Source of the DNA: a virus
Strand: one strand, 5' to 3'
IMG/VR virus record: IMGVR_UViG_3300042731_010110
Span: 1 to 41,525 of that record
Length of the DNA: 41,525 nt
Part shown: positions 7,102-13,227 of the stretch, piece by piece
Layout of the letters: each line of letters starts with the position of its first letter
How positions within the stretch are numbered: the first letter of the stretch is position 1
Translations under genes and position numbers: made by a program
The notes under the pieces: model-generated
Databases searched by the model: none
Seen by the model: only the letters and a program-made list of their open reading frames with translations
Told to the model about the DNA's origin: nothing

Positions 7102-7131
7102 ATTATATATTATTATATATAATCATGTCAA
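7102..7131 (-). promoter_or_regulatory. Sigma70-type promoter with palindromic operator
   Basis: On the minus strand TTGACA (7126-7131) and TATAAT (7102-7107) are 18 bases apart, both perfect consensus. The spacer and -10 form an AT-only inverted repeat with arms TTATATA/TATATAA. The same arrangement recurs at 18013-18042 and 38835-38864. It drives the gene at 7071 and probably the tRNAs and genes downstream. Confidence 0.85.
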
Positions 7132-7338
7132 CTATTTTTTACTCAATCCGCGGATATTTATCCGGTAATTTTTGGGGTCAAAATCAACAGAAATGTTCCG
7201 GGCAAATTCGTTATCGGCCATAAAAAGCGGCATATTGTCCTTCAAGCTTTTCAACTTTTCGTTAAAAAGCTTTACCGCCGATTCGGGGAAATTTAACATT
7301 TTTTTATATGCAAAAAGTTCTCCCTGAAGCACGGCCAC
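7132..7338 (-). CDS. Hypothetical protein
   Basis: Reading frame ending ...YRINIRGLSKK directly against the 7102-7131 promoter. A GTG start at 7338 gives 68 residues. An ATG at 7299 gives MLNFPESAVKLFNEKLKSL and 55 residues, with less overlap with the upstream gene that ends at 7293. No strong ribosome site marks either. The predicted fold is helix followed by strands (ISVDFDPKNYRINIRG). Unknown function. Confidence 0.5.
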   Translation of the reverse strand: MAVLQGELFAYKKMLNFPESAVKLFNEKLKSLKDNMPLFMADNEFARNISVDFDPKNYRINIRGLSKK

Positions 7339-7592
7339 ATTACGTGTTTTTCTTCCGTTTCGAGTTTTGTTTTAATTGATTCAATATTTCCCCGGATTGG
7401 CTGAATAAAGATGTCCTGAAACTCCGGATTTTCTATTGCCGATTTTACATTTTTCACCCGGTCAAAAAGCCGCAGTAATTCATCTTCGGCTTTTTCGTTT
7501 TTAGCCTGTTCGTAGGCCTGTTCTTCCGATTCGTTCAACGGCGGGACATTTTCTTCATTTTCGCCGTTGTAAATTTCCAGTTCGTTTGCCAT
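7293..7592 (-). CDS. Acidic hypothetical protein
   Basis: A 99-residue protein with a very acidic N-terminal half (ENEENVPPLNESEEQAYEQA) and a helical middle (LLRLFDRVKNVKSAI). ATG 7592 has AAGGAG about 14 bases upstream. No family recognised. It overlaps the next frame by up to 46 bases. Confidence 0.6.
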   Translation of the reverse strand: MANELEIYNGENEENVPPLNESEEQAYEQAKNEKAEDELLRLFDRVKNVKSAIENPEFQDIFIQPIRGNIESIKTKLETEEKHVMWPCFRENFLHIKKC

Positions 7593-7619
7593 AAATAACC
7601 TTTGCTCCTTTTTATTTTT

Positions 7620-7637
7620 AACGGGATAATACCCGTT
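7620..7637. promoter_or_regulatory. Perfect inverted repeat upstream of the acidic gene
   Basis: AACGGG-ATAATA-CCCGTT, six-base arms around a six-base loop, lying between the zinc-type gene stop and the next ribosome site. No T-run follows on either strand, so it is more likely an operator or a leader hairpin than a terminator. Confidence 0.4.
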
Positions 7638-7640
7638 ATT

Positions 7641-7796
7641 TCAATCCTTCGATTCGCTGCATTTTTTGCAGAGTGTTCGATCTTCATTTCCGAAAAAATG
7701 TAATCCGCATTTTTTGCAAAAATGAAAATAACGGAATTTGTCATTTCTGTAATTTCGTTCGTCAAATTTAGATTCTAAAATATCTGTTATTTTCAT
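7641..7796 (-). CDS. Small zinc-finger-like protein
   Basis: A 51-residue product, MKITDILESKFDERNYRNDK..., with two cysteine knuckles (FCKKCG and LCKKC) 20 residues apart, the pattern of a small zinc ribbon. The ATG at 7796 overlaps the preceding TGA (TGATG). The cysteine pattern and coupling make this frame the real one; a longer frame over 7535-7765 is its shadow. Function unknown; many phages encode such small treble-clef or ribbon proteins. Confidence 0.65.
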   Translation of the reverse strand: MKITDILESKFDERNYRNDKFRYFHFCKKCGLHFFGNEDRTLCKKCSESKD

Positions 7797-8098
7797 CACG
7801 CCACCGCCTTTCTATATTCCTGAAAATTCATCGGATACCAGTTTTGTTTAACGGCAATTTCTTGATATCTTTTCCAGCTTATCATCAAACCAAAAATATT
7901 ATTTTCCTGTTTTTCTTCGGAAAATAGATTGTCAACCCGGACAGAGCAGAAAATAATAAATGGCAAGAGAAGAAATCCGAGAATAAAAAATATGGCCATC
8001 CAGTCATAAAATGATAAATAATCTCGGAAGAAATCAACGGCCGCCCGGATCGGCGCTATCAATTTGTGCAGATGGATATTGTATAGTTCGTTTAACAT
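7796..8098 (-). CDS. Small membrane protein
   Basis: A 100-residue protein with one clear membrane segment (WMAIFFILGFLLLPFIIFCSV, residues about 33-53), preceded by a short amphipathic N-terminus and followed by a soluble tail (MISWKRYQEIAVKQNWYPM). The start ATGTTAA overlaps the stop of the gene upstream. No family recognised; inner-membrane location is inferred. Confidence 0.65.
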   Translation of the reverse strand: MLNELYNIHLHKLIAPIRAAVDFFRDYLSFYDWMAIFFILGFLLLPFIIFCSVRVDNLFSEEKQENNIFGLMISWKRYQEIAVKQNWYPMNFQEYRKAVA

Positions 8099-8274
8099 AT
8101 TTTTTTCTCCCTCAGTCTTTTAAGCATCAATAAATTTTTAATTGACGGAAAAAAACTCAATTTACAATATTGATACAAAGCCGGATCAATTTCAGCCATG
8201 GTTCTAGCTCCTGCTTTTATTCGGTCATTAAACTCTTTTCTTGATAATGGAACCGGTGGTGGTATTAAACCCAT
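8092..8274 (-). CDS. Hypothetical protein
   Basis: A 60-residue product starting MGLIPPPVPLSRKEFNDRIKAG and ending in a basic helix (LLMLKRLREKKIC). ATG 8274 has a strong GGAGGGGAG about six bases upstream, which decides the start over an in-frame ATG at 8325. It overlaps its neighbours at both ends. Function unknown. Confidence 0.65.
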   Translation of the reverse strand: MGLIPPPVPLSRKEFNDRIKAGARTMAEIDPALYQYCKLSFFPSIKNLLMLKRLREKKIC

Positions 8275-8680
8275 TTTCTTCTCCCCTCCTTTCATATTCC
8301 TGACAATTTTCAAATGTCCAGCCAAAACAACATTTTTTGAGTGATTTTATCCAGAATCTAAAATTTATTTTATTCATTTTTTTTTCGTCTATGCTTGTTA
8401 ATTGCCATTCTTCATACCATGAACTTCTGCCAATCCCATCTATATCTAAACAATACGATTTTATATCGTCACCGCCATAGGCGTGAGCATATGTATATTT
8501 TACTGTGGCGTTACAGTCCGACTCAAAATGTGACATAGCGCCTCCTAAATCTTTACAAATATGCACCCTGCTGCCGATTGGAAATTTCTGTCCTTTTGGT
8601 TCTGGATTGTTTTTTACATTTAACAATCCCTGTTTATATCTTCGTTTAGCGCTTTCTAATCTTTCCTTGTAACTCGACAT
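8228..8680 (-). CDS. Conserved-type phage protein with WYEE motif
   Basis: A 150-residue protein. Residues 33-95 (FPIGSRVHICKDLGGAMSHF ... SSWYEEWQL) look like a small beta-barrel domain found in many phage hypothetical proteins (G-x-x-V-x-I-x-x-D-L-G ... WYEE-x-QL). The C-terminal 50 residues are less typical, and the last 16 codons overlap the next gene. ATG 8680 follows the stop-proximal end of the upstream gene, and GGAGGG precedes it. Function unknown. Confidence 0.65.
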   Translation of the reverse strand: MSSYKERLESAKRRYKQGLLNVKNNPEPKGQKFPIGSRVHICKDLGGAMSHFESDCNATVKYTYAHAYGGDDIKSYCLDIDGIGRSSWYEEWQLTSIDEKKMNKINFRFWIKSLKKCCFGWTFENCQEYERRGEENGFNTTTGSIIKKRV

Positions 8681-8695
8681 TTTTTTCTCCCTCCA

Positions 8696-10951
8696 TCAAA
8701 ACGGAATTTCATCATCCGCATCTCGCGGCGTCTGATCAAAAAACTCATTATATATTTTTTTCCAGTCGAGTAAAATAACCTGTGTATTTTTTGTCAAAAA
8801 CATAATAGGGAATTTTCTGTTGTTCCCCTCCAAAAATGCCGGATGTCTCGCGAGAACCTCTTTATAGTCGTCAAAAGCGGTTTCCGACAGAATTTTTGAA
8901 ATTTCCTGGTGTTTGGCCGCGATAGCCAGGACCTCGATATCCTCTTCATTCACTTTTTTTGTTGTCCGTTTTATCCCTATCCGTTTCAAAATGTCTTCAT
9001 ATTTCAGTCCGCCGCCCAGGCTCCCGGATTCTTTTATCATCAACATTTCTGAAATGGTCAAAGACAATGACGGATCAATTTTCACAGAATAATCAAAAAT
9101 GTATGATAAAATTCTATCCTCATCTTCGACAGTCTTTTCCTCTCCGAGATCCATTATTGATTTTCTGACAAATTCATTTTCCTTGTCTTTCCCCTGCAGA
9201 AACGGTTTGTCGGAAATTATCATCCAGAATCCGGCAAACAGCGGGCCGTAGGTGTCGCCTGTTCTTTCCTCAAACCCGAGAGAAATTATAAAATCACGAG
9301 CCAGTTCACAATTTTGAATCAGTTCCGGGAGTCTGTCAAACATCATTTTTCTGAGACCGACCGCGGGTGGTATTGCCCCCATTTTCCCGACACTCTGTTT
9401 CAGGCGGATAATCACAATCCGGGAAGCGTTCGCGGCGTTTGAAAGATATGTCTCCGTAAACGCAAAACAGAACATCATTTTTGTACGGAAATGTATCACT
9501 TCCTGGCTTGGCGTTCCCTTAAGAATTTCATACCCGCCGTAGGCCGACCGGGCCAGACCGAGAACATTTTCAATCGTTGCGATATCAAATTTACTGTTTA
9601 TTCCGAATTCATCAATAATGACAGGCCGGCAATCCCGACCGGTTGCCTGCCGAATCGCGGCCTCTGTAGTTTTTCCCTCAGATTTGATTAAAAAGCTCCC
9701 GAGAAGCGGCTCTATGATATTTTCAATTAAAAAAGATTTTCCGGTTCCTTTTTTCGCTGTTATCCAGATATGGGGCCGTCTCGTCAAAATAGAGGCAAAC
9801 GGCGCCACGGCACACCATCCTACCAAAGCCACAAGCATATAATTTTTTTCAAAATTGAAGGTTTTAACGGCTTCGACGAATTGTTTTCTTTGTTCCCTGC
9901 CCCAGGGATTCCCTGTAATTTCAAAATGGAATCGTGACCGGCAGAAAACAAGAGGACCGTCATACTCAGTATAATCGATTGTTCCGTTTCCAAAAATTGT
10001 CAAATTTCTCCCCGTGTTGATGATTATTTTATCACCGTCACGGTGAGGTCCTACGCCCAGGATCGCGTCATTATCAAAAATTCCTTTTCTTATTGAGCAT
10101 TTTCTCAGCCATGTAATAGCGGCGGATTCATCAAGACAAACGCCGGATTTTGTCTCTCTTTCAAATCGAGAAAACCACCATCCCAAAGGTGCAATTTCCT
10201 GAATGTTATTTTTCAGCGCCACATTTCCACGGGAAATTTTAATCGGGATGTTCTGGTCTTTGGGAAGAAAATAATGATATTTTTCATCATAACCAAGAAA
10301 AGAAAATGGCCCGGCGTCTTTGATAGTTCCTGGCGGGTGTTTAATTTCCAGTATTTTTTCAAGGTCCGCGATTTCCAGCATATCCACGGTTTCCACATAG
10401 ACAAAAAATTCGTTTCCGTCTATGTCAAAATCGTCGATACTCTGGCCGTCTTTCCATTCCGGAAACGGCGGTATAATTTCTATTCCCGGAATGGCTCGCT
10501 TAATTTCCAGGGCCTTTTCATACCCTGGCTTGTCAGCATCCGGAAGATAATATCCATGGCGATATTTCAACAAACTCAAATCAGATTTTTCGGGAGTTGT
10601 CGCGAGAGTCGAAACAATTACCCCGGTTTTTTCTATATTCTGAGCCGTTTTGCACGTCGCGCATTTTTCACCTTCGACAAGAAGAAATTCCGCTTTTTCG
10701 TTCTGGAATAATTCGTCAGCTTTCAGCGGCGGGATCAAGATCCCGGGCGGCTGTTTCATTATCAATTTCCCGTCCGGGCCGGTGTAATAAGGGTATATTT
10801 GTTTTTTATTTTGCTTATCTTCATATCGGGCACGATAAAACAGAACAGATCCGTCTGGATTCCTGTACACCCAGATGCGTTTTAGTTCAAAATCTTTTAT
10901 CGTTTTTCGGAACCCGATTTTGTCAATGTCAACAGGAGACAATTCCCCCAT
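8696..10951 (-). CDS. TOPRIM primase-helicase, replication protein
   Basis: A 751-residue replication protein. The N-terminal 190 residues carry a TOPRIM-like domain: VEGEK near residue 96 (catalytic Glu), PDADKPG near 146 and SIDDF near 170. The centre has a P-loop ATPase of the DUF927/SF3-like type with Walker A KKGTGKS near residue 402 and Walker B PVIIDEFG near 442, followed by an R-rich sensor region (NAASRIVIIRL). TOPRIM plus ring helicase in one chain is the standard phage replicative primase-helicase plan. It is the second gene of the operon that starts at 11130. The start has AAAGAGAGG upstream. Confidence 0.85.
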   Translation of the reverse strand: MGELSPVDIDKIGFRKTIKDFELKRIWVYRNPDGSVLFYRARYEDKQNKKQIYPYYTGPDGKLIMKQPPGILIPPLKADELFQNEKAEFLLVEGEKCATCKTAQNIEKTGVIVSTLATTPEKSDLSLLKYRHGYYLPDADKPGYEKALEIKRAIPGIEIIPPFPEWKDGQSIDDFDIDGNEFFVYVETVDMLEIADLEKILEIKHPPGTIKDAGPFSFLGYDEKYHYFLPKDQNIPIKISRGNVALKNNIQEIAPLGWWFSRFERETKSGVCLDESAAITWLRKCSIRKGIFDNDAILGVGPHRDGDKIIINTGRNLTIFGNGTIDYTEYDGPLVFCRSRFHFEITGNPWGREQRKQFVEAVKTFNFEKNYMLVALVGWCAVAPFASILTRRPHIWITAKKGTGKSFLIENIIEPLLGSFLIKSEGKTTEAAIRQATGRDCRPVIIDEFGINSKFDIATIENVLGLARSAYGGYEILKGTPSQEVIHFRTKMMFCFAFTETYLSNAANASRIVIIRLKQSVGKMGAIPPAVGLRKMMFDRLPELIQNCELARDFIISLGFEERTGDTYGPLFAGFWMIISDKPFLQGKDKENEFVRKSIMDLGEEKTVEDEDRILSYIFDYSVKIDPSLSLTISEMLMIKESGSLGGGLKYEDILKRIGIKRTTKKVNEEDIEVLAIAAKHQEISKILSETAFDDYKEVLARHPAFLEGNNRKFPIMFLTKNTQVILLDWKKIYNEFFDQTPRDADDEIPF

Positions 10952-10971
10952 GGTTTAGCCTCTCTTTTTAT

Positions 10972-11130
10972 TTACAAAATAGGGGATTCGTTTTTTTCTT
11001 TATTTTTCTGATTTTCAGCTATCAACGCCTTTTCGACATAGGCCGTTAAGGTTGTATTATTTATAGCTGCAAAAACTTTTGCCTCCTTTTTTATCTCTTC
11101 ATCAATTTCAATAAACGTTTTTACCCTCAT
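10972..11130 (-). CDS. Ribbon-helix-helix (Arc/CopG-type) small regulator
   Basis: A 52-residue protein, MRVKTFIEIDEEIKKEAKVF... The N-terminal strand VKTFIEI followed by two helices (EEIKKEAKVFAAI, TLTAYVEKALIAEN) is the classic RHH layout; dimers bind DNA through the strand. ATG 11130 follows GGAGGG. As the first gene of the early operon, beside palindromic AT-rich promoters and iterons, it is a candidate autorepressor and global regulator (inference). Confidence 0.75.
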   Translation of the reverse strand: MRVKTFIEIDEEIKKEAKVFAAINNTTLTAYVEKALIAENQKNKEKNESPIL

Positions 11131-11153
11131 AAACCCTCCAAATTATTATAGTT

Positions 11154-11183
11154 ATAATAAGCAAATATATATTATAAAGTCAA
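11154..11183 (-). promoter_or_regulatory. Early operon promoter
   Basis: On the minus strand TTGACT (11178-11183) and TATTAT (11154-11159) are 18 bases apart. The predicted start lies near 11147, 17 bases before the ATG of the RHH gene. The surrounding 11131-11220 DNA is extremely AT-rich with no other gene. Confidence 0.7.
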
Positions 11184-11230
11184 TACCTTTTCAAAAATAA
11201 AATTAAAAATCTTGAACAAATATTTTTTCG

Positions 11231-11270
11231 TGTTCAGTGTTTGTTCAGTGTTTGTTCAGTGTTTGTTCAT
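11231..11270 (+). repeat. Tandem 11-bp iterons
   Basis: Four copies of TGTTCA start at 11231, 11242, 11253 and 11264, exactly 11 bases apart, within the unit TGTTCAGTGTT. One-helical-turn spacing places all copies on one DNA face, as in plasmid/phage origins or repressor arrays. AT-rich DNA flanks both sides. The remaining DNA up to 11427 contains no gene, one lone GTGAACA at 11329-11335 and long A/T runs. Confidence 0.85.
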
Positions 11271-11427
11271 ACATATAATAATAATAATTTTATATAATAT
11301 ATATAATTATATTATAATAAAGGAGAAAGTGAACAAATATTAAAAAAATATACCTATATAGGGGGTATGTAAAAAATGGTAAATTTACCTGAATTTTTAT
11401 TTTTCTGTAAAGGGGGCTATTAAATTC

Positions 11428-11534
11428 TGTTCAAGCTGTTCACTCGATGTTTTTTTTGATTTAACTGTATATACCATAAACAATTACGAGTGAACAAAAA
11501 AGTGAACAAACAGTGAACACCCTTGTTCACTCGA
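11428..11534. repeat. Mixed-orientation TGTTCAC/GTGAACA site cluster
   Basis: TGTTCA at 11428 and TGTTCACTCGA at 11437-11447 are followed by GTGAACA at 11490, 11502 and 11513, then TGTTCACTCGA at 11524-11534. The outer sites form an inverted pair (CGAGTGAACA against TGTTCACTCG). The last site ends seven bases before the -35 of the late promoter. Candidate origin, operator, or terminase recognition site. Confidence 0.8.
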
Positions 11535-11540
11535 ATTTTG

Positions 11541-11570
11541 TTGATTTTTTTATGGTTTATGATATATAAT
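11541..11570 (+). promoter_or_regulatory. Late promoter, probably giving a leaderless terminase mRNA
   Basis: TTGATT (11541-11546), an 18-base spacer, then TATAAT (11565-11570). The ATG of the small terminase follows after six T residues, just where transcription would start, and no ribosome site precedes it. The iteron at 11524-11534 sits directly upstream. Confidence 0.6.
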
Positions 11571-11576
11571 TTTTTT

Positions 11577-11957
11577 ATGCTTACAGAAAAAATGAAAATG
11601 TTTTGCCGGGAATATGTTAAAGATTTTAATGCATCGGAAGCGGCAATAAGGGCCGGATATAGTAAAAAAACGGCCAGAAATATTGGATCTGAAAACTTAA
11701 CAAAACCTGACATACAAAATTATATTGAAAAACTTAAAACAAAGCTCATAAATGACAAGAATAAAATTATATTTGAAAATATTCAGTTTTGGGAAGAGAT
11801 AAGGAAAAATAAAAAATCAAAAGATTCTGATAGAATTCGAGCCTCTGAAAATTTAGGTAAATATGCAAATATGTTTATAGAGAGAATCGCCATCGAATCA
11901 ATAGAAATCGGAAAACCTCCCTCTTTGGACGACGCAGAATTCCCGGATGAAGATTGA
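11577..11957 (+). CDS. terS: Terminase small subunit
   Basis: DNA-recognition subunit of the packaging motor. The N-terminal segment MLTEKMKMFCREYVKDFNAS, then AAIRAGYSKKTARNIGSENL, is the HTH of the Terminase_2 (PBSX/xtmA-like) family. The C-terminal part (IFENIQFWEEIRKNKKSKDS...RASENLGKYANMFIER) is the usual oligomerisation region. The length of 126 residues is typical. Start 11577 is chosen because homologues begin with (M)LT-x-K/Q; the longer frame from 11523 adds a non-family hydrophobic stretch. Its 3' end overlaps the large subunit by 11 bases. Confidence 0.88.
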   Translation: MLTEKMKMFCREYVKDFNASEAAIRAGYSKKTARNIGSENLTKPDIQNYIEKLKTKLINDKNKIIFENIQFWEEIRKNKKSKDSDRIRASENLGKYANMFIERIAIESIEIGKPPSLDDAEFPDED

Positions 11958-13185
11958 TTTCTCGACCCTTCCATTATGGGTCAATAAATCGTTTTATCCG
12001 CTTTGGTTTGACAGAAACAGATTTATTGTCAAAAAAGGCGGCGCTGGTTCAGGAAAATCTGTTGACTCTTTCCGGTGTGCTGCTTATCGGATGACCGCCG
12101 AGCCTGGTCATAATTATCTCATAGTCAGAAAATCGGCGAAATCAAACGGAACCTCAACCTATCCTCTCATGAAATCTTGTCTTTCAGATTGGAAACTCTG
12201 GCCGTTATATGACGAGATGAAAACGACCATGACATTGACAAATAAATACAATGGCAATCAAATGAAATTTCTCGGGTTGGATGATGTTGAAAAAATAAAA
12301 TCCATCACATTTGAAAACGGTCCGTTGACTGATATTATTATCGAGGAAGCGACAGAAATTACAGAACAAGATTTTAATCAACTCAATCTTCGTCTTCGTG
12401 GCCGGGCCAGACAGCCGTTTCAAATGACCATGATGTTTAATCCGGTCTCGGATACACACTGGATGAAATCCAGGTTTTTTGATAACCCTGGGGAAAAGAG
12501 AAAAAAAATCACGATACACGAATCAACATATCATGACAATCGATTTATTGACGAGGATTACAAAGAGGAACTTGAGGCTTTGAAATTTGAGGATCGCGTT
12601 TATTATGAAATTTACGCTTTGGGAAATTGGGGGTCCGTCGGAAATCTGGTTTTCAGAAATATTGAATATGCTCCGTGTCCGTACAGACCGGAAGATTTTG
12701 ACGAAATCCTGTGCGGTATGGATTTCGGATTTAATCACTATCATGCTATCGAGTTGATCGGTCTGAAAGATGGAGTCAAATATTCTTTCAACGAACTCTA
12801 TGTCAGAAAAATGACGAATGATCAGATTATTGAAGAAAACGAACGAATGGAGGTTCTTTCCCGATATCAACGATGTATAGCAGATTCAGCTGAACCGAAA
12901 TCAATTCTTGACTGGAATAATGCCGGGTATAATGTTGCCGGCGCAAAAAAGGGTCCGGATTCTGTCCGGCAGCATATTAACTGGCTCAACCGGGGAAAAT
13001 GGATTATTGACCCGGAACGATGTCCGGGGCTGACTTCCGAAACGAAATCGTACAAATGGAAAGAGGATAAAGACGGAAATGTTTTGGACGAACCGGTGAA
13101 ATTCAAAGACGATGCGATCGCGGCGTCACGGTATGCAATCGAAGAAAAAACGGAATATCATATCTCAATTCTGGATGTGATTTAA
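11947..13185 (+). CDS. terL: Terminase large subunit, PBSX-type (Terminase_3)
   Basis: ATPase and nuclease of the DNA-packaging motor. Walker A KKGGAGSGKS is near residues 29-38, Walker B TDIIIEEATE near 128-137, the coupling region near MMFNPVSDTHW at 160-170. The RNase H-like nuclease has acidic sites in CGMDFGF (near 256), CIADSAEP (near 311) and KDDAIAASRYA (near 387). The length of 412 residues is normal. It lies between terS and portal, the usual order. Confidence 0.95.
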   Translation: MKIDFSTLPLWVNKSFYPLWFDRNRFIVKKGGAGSGKSVDSFRCAAYRMTAEPGHNYLIVRKSAKSNGTSTYPLMKSCLSDWKLWPLYDEMKTTMTLTNKYNGNQMKFLGLDDVEKIKSITFENGPLTDIIIEEATEITEQDFNQLNLRLRGRARQPFQMTMMFNPVSDTHWMKSRFFDNPGEKRKKITIHESTYHDNRFIDEDYKEELEALKFEDRVYYEIYALGNWGSVGNLVFRNIEYAPCPYRPEDFDEILCGMDFGFNHYHAIELIGLKDGVKYSFNELYVRKMTNDQIIEENERMEVLSRYQRCIADSAEPKSILDWNNAGYNVAGAKKGPDSVRQHINWLNRGKWIIDPERCPGLTSETKSYKWKEDKDGNVLDEPVKFKDDAIAASRYAIEEKTEYHISILDVI

Positions 13186-13227
13186 TTGATTGACGGAAAG
13201 AGAAAAAAAATATAGTATGTGGAATAA

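Noticed and set aside
7535-7765. 76-residue minus-strand frame
   Set aside because: It overlaps a better frame (7641-7796) with paired CxxC motifs and a TGATG-coupled start.
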